From: Selenomonas sp. AB3002 | GTDB lineage: Bacteria > Bacillota > Negativicutes > Selenomonadales > Selenomonadaceae | DNA length: 64,000 nt | Direction: 5' to 3' | Assembly: GCF_000702545.1 (NCBI RefSeq) | Contig: NZ_JNIO01000002.1 | Span: 771,001 to 835,000 of the forward strand | In this document: positions 15,693 to 25,504 of the stretch, piece by piece | How the letters are laid out: every line of letters starts with the position of its first letter | Numbering within the stretch: position 1 is the stretch's first letter | Notes under the pieces: generated by a model | Told to the model about the DNA's origin: nothing | The model's input: the letters and a program-made list of their open reading frames with translations, nothing else | Databases searched by the model: none | Program-made: the position numbers and the translations under genes

Positions 15693-18600
15693 TCACCACA
15701 CACGCTTGAACTGTACAGACGCGAAGATGTCCTTGTCATGGGCCCCCTTCTGGAGTTGGGCTTCGCCATTCAGGAACCAGCCCTTGGCAAATTCGGTCTC
15801 TCCGGACAGGGAGAAAATGAAGTGGGTCTTATCCTGATTGTTTCTGAGGGTATAGAACCGGTCGTCATTGCCCTCATAACTGAAGGAAAGCTCAGGATCT
15901 GCTCCGACAAAGGCATGCTTCACTCCAAGGCGCATGCCGTAGCTGCCACGCTTCAGATAACGCTTCAATTCCACCCCCAGCTGTCCCGCAAAATAGGTGT
16001 TGTGCTTCCCTGCGACATGCTGGTTGAAGATGCCCGCTCCGTTTTCCGCGTAGGCTTTCTGGTTCAGCCAGGAAAGCTGGAGGTTGACGTAGGGGCTGAC
16101 ATGCCAGGTCCTGCCATCATTTGCATGGAGGTCATACTTATACTCTCCTCCGATTTCTACCAGACGGGAGTTGTACCTGGCCTCTGCTCCAAGGCCATAC
16201 AAGCCTACGCCACGACGCAGCTTGTTCCGGGTCCAGCCATAATCCGCATAGAGATAGGCATCGGCGGCATCCTTGTGGTAGCCCGCGTAAACGCCAAACC
16301 TGGTATCGTAGATATCGCTCCTGCTGGACGGGGCGCCAAGTCCCATGGTCTGATAGCTCAGGAATACGCCCCCCCGCCAGTTTTCGTTCAGCATGCGGTC
16401 ATATCCTCCTGATACGGCGCTCCCATGATAGTTTGCTCCGCCCCTGAGGTCGCCCCAATTCTTGGTGAACTTTACCCAGGCATTATTATCCTGTGCCAGG
16501 GGGAGCTCCGCACGCATCTTGATGCCCTTCTCTTCTCCTCCATCCGCAAAATGACTCACCGGAAAGGTCACCTCTACAGGCCGGGTGGAGAAGGCTGTGC
16601 TCAGGCGGTCGGAAATCACGCGGCTGGCAACAGTGCTCTGCTGGACAAGGGAGGCCATCTGCGGGGCGCTGGATGAACTGATTTCCGTGAAGGCACGTTT
16701 GGCAGCTGATGGACTAAGACTGTAAAGGCTGCGCATCTCATTTCTCCGGGCATCACCCAGGAGGCTCTTCTGCATAGTTTCCATGGCATCATAGACCTCA
16801 GCCTGCTCTGCCGTCAGTTCTCCAAGATTGTTGGCCGAATATGTCCTTACCTTCACGGTGTTTCCTTCTATGGCCCCCGTTGTCGAGAGCATCCCCGTGG
16901 CGGCGTAGAGCTTTCCGTCAGGATTTGCCAAGGTACCTGTTACCGCCCCTGCCTTCAGCACGGTCAAGGTTTCGTCAGGCAGGGCATTAGTGGCAGAAAT
17001 CGTGGAGCCATCCACCTTAGCTGTACTACTGACGGAGATATGACCCTGAGAACCGCCGCCGTAAGCGCTCAAAGTACCATCAGAAACGAGATTTCCCTTA
17101 ATGGACATGCTGGTATCGCCAGAGTATGCGCCAATGGTGCCGTGGTTAATGAACTTGCCCGTGGTATCATCTGAAAAGCCATCTGCCATGCGTGAGGTCA
17201 TATCATTTACTGTATATGTTCCACCGAAAAGCCCGGCTCCTTTTGAAACATTTACATTAACAACATCTGCCGTTCCCGTATATACCAGATCGCCACTCTT
17301 CACGTTCATCTTCATATTGTCGGAGCCACTGACATTTCCTTGATAGAGCATGGCCCCGTCTTGCATATCAAAGTTCAAGTTAGTCACCAAGTCGGGGATA
17401 TAGTCGGCATAAGCGTACTCGCCTCCGTTATATTGAATCATCAGGGGCTTGATGATTCCGTTCTTTGTCTCCACTTCATTGGTATCTCTATTTTTTTCCT
17501 GATAGGTGGTGTTTTTTTCAGTATCGAAAATTCCCTGTTCTTCAGAAAAATGCTTCCAATCAGAAGTGATAGCGCCGCTTATTTCTGCCCCTTTTTTCAC
17601 GTTGATATTTTTGACAAAGGCATTTCTGCCGATATAGATTGCATTTTCCCTGCCGGAAATTTTGCCGGACAAATTGAAGTCTGTAATCAATTCTCCCTTC
17701 AATTCATCGGCAGAGGCATTGTAAGTGTTGCTGTTCATATCGTTCAGAACTTTATTTTCAGCCTTGGTGATTTCGCCAGTGTAGGCACTGACCCCACGAC
17801 TGTAGCGAATGTAGGAGCCACGGTACTCATCAAGAGCTCCATTGGAGCTCGAGCCAAAGTTGAATTCCACCGCATTGCCGCCTGCTCCATTGGCCGTCAC
17901 ATTTCCCGCCAAATTGAGATTTTGATGGCATCCATAGGCAAATAAGATGCCCTTCCCTCTATAACCGTCCCCATGGATTTCAGTTGATGCGGGTACATTT
18001 ATCGTATTCCCTTCGCCGTCCACCCGGATGCCTGTTGCTCCAGCGCCTTGCGTCAAAATATCTGCGGACTGGGTGATATTGTTATTCGTTCCGTAGACGT
18101 GAAGACCAATTCCCAGAGGAACCTGACTGTAAGTATTTTCAAGATAAGCCGTGCCATTAGAATTTCTCGCAGAATATCCCTGGGTATTGTCGATTGTCAA
18201 ACCGTTTCCATAAACAGAACGCCCAAAATACGCCTTTCTGTCGAAATCATAGCCCAAATCCTGCAGGGCCGCCAACTCCACCTCCATAAAGGCGGTATAG
18301 TTGGTATACGAACGATGGCTTTGCACACCTGCTGTCTGGAAGTGGGAGCCTTCAAAATCTTCCTTATAGGCGCTGCCATTTCTTTTCATTTCAAAAGCAT
18401 TGGTAGGTATGCCGGAAACGCCGTTGAAGGTTGCCCCTGCCAGAGCATCCGTTACATTGTCCCCTACAAAATAGGCAAAATTCCCAGGGTCTACAATAAA
18501 GCAATCAGATTCCTTAAGGTCTGGATTCTTTGCCTTTAAGAGTTTAAAACCTTCAGTAGACACGATCATCATACCTGGCTTGCCATGATTTCCGTTCTGG

Positions 18601-19355
18601 TCCACCAGATGGCGATTCCAAAATTCCTTGTCTTCGGTATTTGTAAATCTGACCAAGGCCAGCCTGCTGACGCCATCGACATAGGTAACCTTCTCCGTTG
18701 CTTCCTTTCCGTTCCAGTCACAATACTCTATGCTGGCACTCACCCCCAGGGCATGTACCAGTTCATGACGGAAGCAGCCGACAAAATCAGCGGCTTGTTC
18801 ATTGGTGGGAAGCACCGTGTCCGAATCTACCCACCACCCCTCAGGAGCGCCGTCACGATTGGCGCCGAAATGCTGTCCTATGCTGATGGTTGAAAAAGCA
18901 TAGGTGCCCACCTCATCGGTACTATTCGTTTTCAATTTTTCAATATCCAGGTAATCAAGCTTTATTTTTCCCTGCAACATTTGGGCAACATAGTTATCAT
19001 GAACCGTATTTCCGTCTTTAATTGAAGCTGTGATAGCATTGGCATTTTGGTAGTTGTCCTGAGTTACAACTATAATCTGCCAGGGAGAGGTGAATCTCGA
19101 CCTGGGCCCCAGCATTTCTGACCAGTAGGAGGTGGCAGATTTTGTCGCGTCCCTGAGACTCAGTGGCAGTGCGTACCCCGACCCTGAATCATCAGTTATC
19201 GTTGAAATCTTTTCCCCTGTATTTAAAAAGGCAAAGTCAATAAATTGCCTGCCGCCAAAATCTACACTATCAGGCTCAAAGGCTTCAACAGGGCTGCCAA
19301 AAGCCACCCCTGCTGTCATGGCTGCCATGATTGCCAATTTTTTTGATTTTCTCAT
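15693..19355 (-). CDS. Autotransporter with metallopeptidase-like passenger
   Basis: 1220 aa, AAGGAGC before the ATG. Residues 1-25 are a signal peptide ending SPVEA. The passenger begins with a peptidase-like region containing FRHELVHALG (H197, E198, H201), an HExxH zinc motif; the metzincin third His (expected at 207) is Ala. Residues 390-900 are rich in Gly, Asn and Thr and look like a beta-helix. Residues 930-1220 form the type V beta-barrel, ending QFKRVW with a terminal aromatic. It should cross the inner membrane by Sec and insert its own barrel in the outer membrane. Whether the peptidase is active is unknown. Confidence 0.85.
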   Translation of the reverse strand: MRKSKKLAIMAAMTAGVAFGSPVEAFEPDSVDFGGRQFIDFAFLNTGEKISTITDDSGSGYALPLSLRDATKSATSYWSEMLGPRSRFTSPWQIIVVTQDNYQNANAITASIKDGNTVHDNYVAQMLQGKIKLDYLDIEKLKTNSTDEVGTYAFSTISIGQHFGANRDGAPEGWWVDSDTVLPTNEQAADFVGCFRHELVHALGVSASIEYCDWNGKEATEKVTYVDGVSRLALVRFTNTEDKEFWNRHLVDQNGNHGKPGMMIVSTEGFKLLKAKNPDLKESDCFIVDPGNFAYFVGDNVTDALAGATFNGVSGIPTNAFEMKRNGSAYKEDFEGSHFQTAGVQSHRSYTNYTAFMEVELAALQDLGYDFDRKAYFGRSVYGNGLTIDNTQGYSARNSNGTAYLENTYSQVPLGIGLHVYGTNNNITQSADILTQGAGATGIRVDGEGNTINVPASTEIHGDGYRGKGILFAYGCHQNLNLAGNVTANGAGGNAVEFNFGSSSNGALDEYRGSYIRYSRGVSAYTGEITKAENKVLNDMNSNTYNASADELKGELITDFNLSGKISGRENAIYIGRNAFVKNINVKKGAEISGAITSDWKHFSEEQGIFDTEKNTTYQEKNRDTNEVETKNGIIKPLMIQYNGGEYAYADYIPDLVTNLNFDMQDGAMLYQGNVSGSDNMKMNVKSGDLVYTGTADVVNVNVSKGAGLFGGTYTVNDMTSRMADGFSDDTTGKFINHGTIGAYSGDTSMSIKGNLVSDGTLSAYGGGSQGHISVSSTAKVDGSTISATNALPDETLTVLKAGAVTGTLANPDGKLYAATGMLSTTGAIEGNTVKVRTYSANNLGELTAEQAEVYDAMETMQKSLLGDARRNEMRSLYSLSPSAAKRAFTEISSSSAPQMASLVQQSTVASRVISDRLSTAFSTRPVEVTFPVSHFADGGEEKGIKMRAELPLAQDNNAWVKFTKNWGDLRGGANYHGSAVSGGYDRMLNENWRGGVFLSYQTMGLGAPSSRSDIYDTRFGVYAGYHKDAADAYLYADYGWTRNKLRRGVGLYGLGAEARYNSRLVEIGGEYKYDLHANDGRTWHVSPYVNLQLSWLNQKAYAENGAGIFNQHVAGKHNTYFAGQLGVELKRYLKRGSYGMRLGVKHAFVGADPELSFSYEGNDDRFYTLRNNQDKTHFIFSLSGETEFAKGWFLNGEAQLQKGAHDKDIFASVQFKRVW

Positions 19356-19505
19356 TCTGGTGCTCCTTCGGAAAAACCTGCGCTATCCCTGCCTATAATG
19401 GGCGTAATCCCAATATGACAAATATTCGCCAGCAATTACCGGTCTCCTGCCACAAATCCTAAAACTAGGACCAGGAGCACTCCAAAGGGCAGGCTGATTG
19501 TACTT

Positions 19506-20273
19506 TCACTCCAGCTTCAATCCCCCGGTAATCTCCTGCATGAAGGCCTTGGGGGTGGTATGCAGGTATTTCTTGAATACCTGGGAGAAATTCTTGTAGT
19601 CACCAAAGCCTGTTTCCTCGGCTATCTCGTAGACCTTCCAGGTGCCCGCCTGCAGCATCTCAATGGCTTTCTGCAGGCGGTACTGGGCCAGCAGGCTGCC
19701 GAAGGTCTGGCCTGTTTCCTCCTTCAGCTTGCGGGAAAGGTAGCTGGCAGAAACGCCCAGTTCATCAGCCAGCGCCTCGCTGCTCAGACGCTTCTGATAC
19801 CCCCCCTCAATCCGTTTGAGGACGGACTGGACGTAAGGATTGCCCGTGTGGTAGGCAGCCCGCAGGCCCTCATCCCAGGAGAGCTCCTCCTGCTGGGGAG
19901 CTGCGGGCTGTTTTTCAATTTTCTGCAGGGCCTTGGCCAGGTCCTCTTCATTGACAGGCTTCAGCAGGTAGTCACTGACTTCCAGCCTCAAAGCCTGCTG
20001 GGCATAGGAAAAGTCGGCATAGCTGGTGAGGTAGATGATTTTAGCCTTATTGCCCTCAGCCTTCAGAGCTTCCGTCAGGGCAATGCCGTCCATGACGGGC
20101 ATCTTGATATCCGTCAGCACCACATCAGGCTGTTTCTCCCGGATAAGGGCCAGTGCCTCCTTCCCGTTGCCTGCATCTCCCACCACCCTGGCCCCCAGTT
20201 TCAGCCAGTCAATGGTGCAGACCAGGCCCCGGCGAATGATTTCTTCGTCTTCTACTATTACCAAGTCAAGCAT
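19506..20273 (-). CDS. AraC-type response regulator (YesN-like)
   Basis: 255 aa. Receiver domain 1-120 with acidic pocket E8/D9, phosphoacceptor D55 (VLTDIKMP) and K at the end of beta-5 (YLLKPVNEEDL). The C-terminal AraC DNA-binding domain covers 160-250 (LADELGVSASYLSRKLKEET, then YEIAEETGFGDYKNFSQVFK). GAGGGG lies ten bases before the ATG. It is the last gene of an operon with a sensor kinase and a HAD phosphatase, and most likely controls the ABC transporter genes upstream at 22750-26621. Confidence 0.9.
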   Translation of the reverse strand: MLDLVIVEDEEIIRRGLVCTIDWLKLGARVVGDAGNGKEALALIREKQPDVVLTDIKMPVMDGIALTEALKAEGNKAKIIYLTSYADFSYAQQALRLEVSDYLLKPVNEEDLAKALQKIEKQPAAPQQEELSWDEGLRAAYHTGNPYVQSVLKRIEGGYQKRLSSEALADELGVSASYLSRKLKEETGQTFGSLLAQYRLQKAIEMLQAGTWKVYEIAEETGFGDYKNFSQVFKKYLHTTPKAFMQEITGGLKLE

Positions 20274-20286
20274 GACTTTCTTCCCC

Positions 20287-21105
20287 TCACAATTTTTCCA
20301 CCAGCCATGCAATAAGATGGTCTTCCACGGCTGGCCCTTTCAGTTTGGCAGCTTTTCTTATCTCTGCGTGAGCATTCTCCGGTGCCACGGAAATGTCCGC
20401 CGCTTCCAGCATTTCCTTGTCGTTGAGGTAGTCACCGCAAGCGATGATCTCAATGCCGGGGAGCATTTCCCTCACATGGGAGAGCATAGAGCCTTTGGAC
20501 ACCTCCCTGGCCACGAACTCGTAGTAATTGTCCTCGGAATAGAAGCCGTTGGCCAGCTGTGCCACCCCCATTTCCTCTGCCAGCTTCACATACTCCTCCA
20601 GATGCTCATGCTTGTCGCAGGCAAAGAATTTCAGCCAGGGGGTTTTCTTCGTATCCACCAGAGTTTCCAGCTCTGTGTGGTCATAGCGGTAGTATTCGAA
20701 GGGCAGCCGGGGGTCATCGTTGGCCTCCGGGGTCACCACATGGCAGTTGTCCGCCGTGTAGACCTCCAGGCAGGCCTCGGGAAAGCGCTTGAGACATTCC
20801 CTGGCAAAGGCAGGCCAGCGATTCTCCTCATCTCCTGCAGTCAGGGGCAGGGTCTTCAGCACTTTCTGCCCCTGCCAGTCGTAGAGCATGGCCCCGTTGA
20901 AGAACACTCCGGGGGCATTGATGGGCAGGCCCTCCACATAGCCCGCAGCCGCCTCAGGGGTGCGGCCTGTGGCAATGGCGAAGAGGCCGCCCTCGCTGAC
21001 GAAATGCCTGATGGCCTCTCGGTTCTCCACGGAAATCTTCCCTCCGCGGGGAATCAGGGTTCCGTCCAAGTCAGAAATGATAAGTTTGCCTGTGAATTTA
21101 CCCAT
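20287..21105 (-). CDS. HAD-superfamily Cof-type sugar phosphatase
   Basis: 272 aa. Motif I is ISDLDGTLIPRGG (D12, D14), motif II IATGRTPEAA, and the last motif EIIACGDYLNDKEMLEAAD, as in Cof/YidA-type phosphatases with a large cap between motifs II and III. These enzymes dephosphorylate sugar phosphates and cofactors in the cytoplasm. Its start overlaps the stop of the kinase gene by eight bases and its stop is 14 bases from the response regulator, so it belongs to the two-component operon. This setting suggests it acts on the transported substrate. Confidence 0.85.
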   Translation of the reverse strand: MGKFTGKLIISDLDGTLIPRGGKISVENREAIRHFVSEGGLFAIATGRTPEAAAGYVEGLPINAPGVFFNGAMLYDWQGQKVLKTLPLTAGDEENRWPAFARECLKRFPEACLEVYTADNCHVVTPEANDDPRLPFEYYRYDHTELETLVDTKKTPWLKFFACDKHEHLEEYVKLAEEMGVAQLANGFYSEDNYYEFVAREVSKGSMLSHVREMLPGIEIIACGDYLNDKEMLEAADISVAPENAHAEIRKAAKLKGPAVEDHLIAWLVEKL

Positions 21106-22666
21106 CTTCTTCTACCTCATCCTTCTTTTTCAAAACTCCCGGCAATCTCAGGGAAATCTCCGTGCCGCCCTCCGGGGGGCAGGCAATCTGCAGCCCGTAT
21201 TCTTCCCCATACAGCAGCTGCACCCTGCGCTGCACATTGAACAAACCTCTGTGGTCAGTCTCATTGGACTGGGACTGCAGCAGTTCCAGGAGCTCCTGCA
21301 GCTTCCCTGCCTCCATGCCCCTGCCCTTGTCCTTGACCAGTATCATCAACTGATTGTCTGTGACGCTGACCTTGAAGGAAATCGCCAGCTTCCCTTCCTC
21401 GTCCTCTCCATACTTGATGGCGTTTTCCAGCAAAGGCTGGAACAGCAGCTTGGGAATGGCAAAATCCATGGCTCTGGGGTCAATATAGCGTTGGAAATCC
21501 AGACGGCTGCCGAAGCGGTACTGCTGGATCTTCATATAGCTTTCCAGATACTTCAGGTCTTCCCGGAACTCAGCCTGCCGCCCCCCGCTGCCAATGCTGT
21601 AGCGGAGCAGCGACGACAGAGCCATAATCATCTCCACCGCCGCCGCGGGGTCCAGGCGCACCATGAACTTGATGTTTTCCAAAGTGTTGAACAGGAAATG
21701 GGGATTGAACTGAGATTCCAGCTCCTTGAGTTCTGCAATGGCCGTAAGGTTGTCCACCGCCTGGGCCGTCAGGCGGCTCTCCCGGGCAATGCTCCTGAGG
21801 AGCAGGGGAATCATCAGCAACACCGCCAAGAGCAGCGCCCCTGCACCGATGGCATAACGCACGAAAAGGTCAGACACGTTGGAAATAACATAGACCCTGT
21901 ACCTGCCCCCGGCAAAATTCACGGGCTTGCTGGTTTCGTAGTAGATGTTTTTCTCCAAAAACACCAGCCCGTTTTCCTGGTCCAGGAATTCCCCTCTCAG
22001 CTTGCGGAAATCCGTCAGCTGCTCATTGCCGCGCAAAAGGCGGGCGTTATCCAGCTCGTCCACCAGAAAGATATCCGCCTGGCCGTCCCCTGCCAGCTGG
22101 CTGAGATAAGCTTCAGGCAGGACGTAGAAGAGGTAGCCTGCCACCTGTCCGCCATGCTCCACCGCCTGACCGCAGACCAAATCGCAGGGGCTGCCCTCCG
22201 CTTCCTGCAGGAACTCCTGCCTTGGCAGCCCCGGCTCCTTTTCAAGCCTGGAGGCAATGCCCCACCCCTGCCCCACATGGAGCAGATAGTCCGGCAGGTA
22301 ATCCCGGCTGCCCAGCACCAGCTGGCCCTGCCTGTCCAGCAGGTAGAAGTCAATCTTCCTGTGCCCCGTATCCCTATAGAGCTGCCCATAGGCCTCCGCC
22401 CGCTTCGCGGGGACTTTGCCCCAACTAGAAAAGTCCTTCTCCTGCCCAAAGAACTCCGCTTCCTCTGCCGAATACCAGAGAAATTCCTGACTGACATCCG
22501 TCAGCACAGCCGCCGCCAACTCCCTGGAAGTATCACTGACCCGCACCACAGAATACTGCCAGCTGATAAGCATCAACGCCGACCCCAGCACAGTCATAAC
22601 CAGCACAGGCACCAAAGCATACCAGGCCAGCGCCCTATGAAAGCGTGATTCAAAATAACGGTGCAT
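21098..22666 (-). CDS. LytS/YesM-type sensor histidine kinase
   Basis: 522 aa. Membrane segments at about 11-36 and 272-292 flank an extracytoplasmic sensor of about 235 residues. The kinase domain carries the histidine in SQFNPHFLFNTLENIKFM (H323) and the ATP-binding boxes LLFQPLLENAIKYGED (N box) and VKDKGRGM (G1). This is the His_kinase (PF06580) group, which pairs with AraC- or LytTR-type regulators, here the one at 19506. AAGGGAG precedes the ATG. The sensor domain should see a periplasmic ligand or the transporter's binding protein. Confidence 0.9.
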   Translation of the reverse strand: MHRYFESRFHRALAWYALVPVLVMTVLGSALMLISWQYSVVRVSDTSRELAAAVLTDVSQEFLWYSAEEAEFFGQEKDFSSWGKVPAKRAEAYGQLYRDTGHRKIDFYLLDRQGQLVLGSRDYLPDYLLHVGQGWGIASRLEKEPGLPRQEFLQEAEGSPCDLVCGQAVEHGGQVAGYLFYVLPEAYLSQLAGDGQADIFLVDELDNARLLRGNEQLTDFRKLRGEFLDQENGLVFLEKNIYYETSKPVNFAGGRYRVYVISNVSDLFVRYAIGAGALLLAVLLMIPLLLRSIARESRLTAQAVDNLTAIAELKELESQFNPHFLFNTLENIKFMVRLDPAAAVEMIMALSSLLRYSIGSGGRQAEFREDLKYLESYMKIQQYRFGSRLDFQRYIDPRAMDFAIPKLLFQPLLENAIKYGEDEEGKLAISFKVSVTDNQLMILVKDKGRGMEAGKLQELLELLQSQSNETDHRGLFNVQRRVQLLYGEEYGLQIACPPEGGTEISLRLPGVLKKKDEVEEDG

Positions 22667-22707
22667 GAACGGAGCTCCCTTCCTAAATCTCTATCCCTAG
22701 TATAACA

Positions 22708-22733
22708 GAAAAACGGGGGCCAAATGACCCCCG
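22708..22733 (-). terminator. Terminator of the ABC transporter operon
   Basis: CGGGGG...CCCCCG with the minus-strand tail GTTTTTCTG. It separates the binding-protein gene from the kinase operon. Confidence 0.75.
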
Positions 22734-22749
22734 CCCTGCAAAAACTTGC

Positions 22750-23802
22750 TCACTGCACGCTGGTGAAGATATCCTTGAACTTATCCAGCCATGCCTTCTT
22801 GTTCTTGTTCACTACTTCCTCATCATCAGTGATGGACTTGATCTCAGCCTTCGGCAGGAGCCCTACGGGTGCATCCACATCATCGCGGACGCTGCGGCGA
22901 TGGAGCTTCTGGGTGATGAGGGTCTGAGCCTCTTTGCTGGTGATGAAGTCGATGAACTTCTTGGCATTTTCCATGTGCTTGGCATTCTTGATGATGTAGA
23001 TGCCGTCCGGCTTGGAGATGACGCCTTCCTTCATGTAGACCAGCTTCACGGGAGCGCCGTCAGCCACGTACTTGGCGCCGCCTTCCTCGAAGGTCAGTCC
23101 CACGGCATACTCGCCGTCAGCCACACCTTTGTATACAGCGGAGGAACCGGAGAGGAGCTTGCCATCCAGGTTCTTGGCCAGCTTCTCCACATAATCCCAG
23201 CCGTTGTCCGGGTTGCCATTGCCCATGGCGTAGAGCATATTGATGATGTGCTCATAGGAAGAGGAGGACTTGGAGGGATCTGCAAAGGCAATCTTGCCCT
23301 TGAGAGCAGGATTCAGCAGGTCCTCATAGCCTTCCACCTTCACATCACCGATGAGGTTGGTGTTCACCATGATGACGCTGGGGATATCCGTGAAACGGGT
23401 GATGGAGCCTTCCACGTTCTTGAAGTCCGGCTGCACATGGTCTTCGTTGACGGAACGATATTCCTCAAAGAGGGCTGCCTTAGGCTTCATGGTGGAGAGG
23501 GAACCGCCCCAGAAGATATCTGCCAGGGGGTTGGCCTTCTCGGATTCCACGCGCTTCAAGAGCTCGCCGGTACCGGCTGCCACTACTTCCACCTTCACAC
23601 CGCTCTGCTTCTCAAACTCTTCCACGAGGGGATTGATGAAGGCCAGGGGGTGCGGGCAGTAGATAACTACTTTGTTCTCCCCGCTGTCAGCGGTGGCAGA
23701 GGTAGAGGACGCTGCCTTGTCCCCGCCGCCGCCACAGCCTGCAAAGCAGGTGGTGAGCATGGCGGCGCCCAACAGGCTTGCCAGGATCTTTTTCAGCTTC
23801 AT
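22750..23802 (-). CDS. AfuA/FbpA-type ABC substrate-binding lipoprotein
   Basis: 350 aa. Lipoprotein signal MKLKKILASLLGAAMLTTCF ending in the lipobox FAGC. The mature part reads VVIYCPHPLAFINPLVEEFE, then ADIFWGGSLSTM and IPSVIMVNTNLIG, typical of periplasmic binding proteins of the iron(III)/AfuA group. A conserved-looking ITQKLHRRSVR lies near residue 300. Family members bind Fe(III), but AfuA itself binds hexose phosphates. There is no tyrosine pair clearly typical of FbpA that I can point to. AGGAGG precedes the ATG. It is the last gene of the transporter operon. Confidence 0.8.
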   Translation of the reverse strand: MKLKKILASLLGAAMLTTCFAGCGGGGDKAASSTSATADSGENKVVIYCPHPLAFINPLVEEFEKQSGVKVEVVAAGTGELLKRVESEKANPLADIFWGGSLSTMKPKAALFEEYRSVNEDHVQPDFKNVEGSITRFTDIPSVIMVNTNLIGDVKVEGYEDLLNPALKGKIAFADPSKSSSSYEHIINMLYAMGNGNPDNGWDYVEKLAKNLDGKLLSGSSAVYKGVADGEYAVGLTFEEGGAKYVADGAPVKLVYMKEGVISKPDGIYIIKNAKHMENAKKFIDFITSKEAQTLITQKLHRRSVRDDVDAPVGLLPKAEIKSITDDEEVVNKNKKAWLDKFKDIFTSVQ

Positions 23803-23854
23803 GATGAAACCTCCTTAATTGAACAGCTGTTAATAGGATATAATGAGTTGCAAC

Positions 23855-25504
23855 TCACAACGTCACATCCCGGCGGCCGGAGACTTTGAAGAAGATCACC
23901 ATGGCCAGGATGGTTGTTGCCGTAAGGATGGTAGAAAGGGCTGCCGCCGTGCCGTAGCTGGCCCGGATGACCTCCGTGTAGATGGCTACGGACATGGTCT
24001 TGGTGGCCCCTGTAAAGAGGATTACCGAGGAACTCAGCTCATTGATGGCGGTAATCCAGGAAATGATGGCCCCGCTCATGACCCCGGGCAGCATCATGAC
24101 TGCCGTGATCTTGAAGAAGGTCTTCACAGGAGATGCCCCCAGGCTTATGGATGCCTCTTCAAGGCTGGGGCTCAGCTGATAAAGGATAGCGGAGCTGGAG
24201 CGCAGGGTGTAGGGCAGGCGGCGTATCACCAGGGAAATGATGATGATGATGGCCGTACCGGACAGCAGCATGGGCTCCTCATTGAAAGCCAAAAGCAAAG
24301 TGATACCCAGGACAGAACCGGGGATGATATAGGGGAACATGGTCAGGGTGTCAATGACATCCGTGAGCCAGCTCTTCTTGCGGGTAGTGAGATAAGCCAC
24401 CGTCATGCCCAGGAAGACAATCATCAGCATAGCCGCCGTACTGTAAGCGTAGGTGTTGCTGACAGCCGTGCCCAGGGACTCAAAGATGGTGCGGTAGCTG
24501 TCCAGAGAGTAGCCCTCCACGAAAATGGAGCCGTTGGTCTTCAGGAACGAAGTGTAGATGACCACCAGCTGGGGAATCATAGACAACGCCACTAAGAGGT
24601 AAATAGCCACATGCATAATGACGTTCTTGATGCCCGTCATCTCCCCCACAGGCAGAGGCCTCAAGGAGCTCATGGTAAAGGACTTCTTATTCACCACATA
24701 CTTCTGCAGCATGAATATAGTAGAAGTGATCAGCACCATGATGGCAGCCATGGCCGCCGCGAAGTTGGCCTGGTCACCGACTTCGTTGATGAACTCGGAG
24801 TAAATCATGACCGGCATGACGTTGAAGCCCTCGCCTATGAGCATGGGGGTACCGAAGTCTGCCATGGCGTTCATGAAGACCATCAGGGAACCAGCCAGGA
24901 TAGTCGGGGTGATGAGCGGCAGCATGATGGTGACCACCTTCTTGATGCCGCTGCAGCCCAGGCTTTCCGCCGCCTCGATAAGGGCCGAGTCGATATTCTT
25001 CATGGCCCCAGCCACATAGAGGTAGATGAACGGATAGAGCTTCAGAGTCAGCACCAGCAGGATTCCCGCAAAGCCGTAAATGGAGGGGAAGTCGATGCCG
25101 ATACTGGCCAGCCACTGGGTCAGGATGCCGCTGCGGCCGCCAATCAAAATCCAGGAATATGCCCCGATGAAGGGCGGTGACAGCAGGGAAATGATGATGC
25201 AGATTTCCACGATGCTCTTGCCCTTCACCTTGAACAAGGTCATGAAATAGGCCAGAGCCGTACCGATGATTACCGCCAGGAGCGTCACGCAGGTGGTGAC
25301 ACTGAAGCTGTTGATCATGGACTGGTAGTAATACTTCCGCTCAAAGAAAAGGCCGAAGTTGGACATGGTGAATTCCCCGGTCATAGCGTCCTGGAAGGCG
25401 CTGGCAAACAGGGAAAACAGGGGATACATGAGGAACAGGCCGAAAACCACGATGGACAGCAGGGTAATCCATGCCCAGAAGTCCCACTGGAATTTCTTAT
25501 TCAT
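23855..25504 (-). CDS. AfuB/FbpB-type ABC permease
   Basis: 549 aa with about twelve membrane segments. It contains two MetI permease domains in one chain, each with an EAA loop: IEAAESLGCSGIKKVVTIML (first half) and LEEASISLGASPVKTFFKIT (second half). This tandem form is typical of the Fe(III)/AfuB/phosphonate-type transporters. The start ATG lies within the end of the ATPase gene (8-base overlap). It forms the channel with the ATPase encoded upstream and receives substrate from the lipoprotein. Confidence 0.85.
   Translation of the reverse strand: MNKKFQWDFWAWITLLSIVVFGLFLMYPLFSLFASAFQDAMTGEFTMSNFGLFFERKYYYQSMINSFSVTTCVTLLAVIIGTALAYFMTLFKVKGKSIVEICIIISLLSPPFIGAYSWILIGGRSGILTQWLASIGIDFPSIYGFAGILLVLTLKLYPFIYLYVAGAMKNIDSALIEAAESLGCSGIKKVVTIMLPLITPTILAGSLMVFMNAMADFGTPMLIGEGFNVMPVMIYSEFINEVGDQANFAAAMAAIMVLITSTIFMLQKYVVNKKSFTMSSLRPLPVGEMTGIKNVIMHVAIYLLVALSMIPQLVVIYTSFLKTNGSIFVEGYSLDSYRTIFESLGTAVSNTYAYSTAAMLMIVFLGMTVAYLTTRKKSWLTDVIDTLTMFPYIIPGSVLGITLLLAFNEEPMLLSGTAIIIIISLVIRRLPYTLRSSSAILYQLSPSLEEASISLGASPVKTFFKITAVMMLPGVMSGAIISWITAINELSSSVILFTGATKTMSVAIYTEVIRASYGTAAALSTILTATTILAMVIFFKVSGRRDVTL

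Noticed and set aside
20960..22648. 562-codon open frame on the plus strand
   Set aside because: Antisense to the sensor kinase, whose motifs (H323, N and G boxes) are clear; no ribosome-binding site or recognisable domain on the plus strand.
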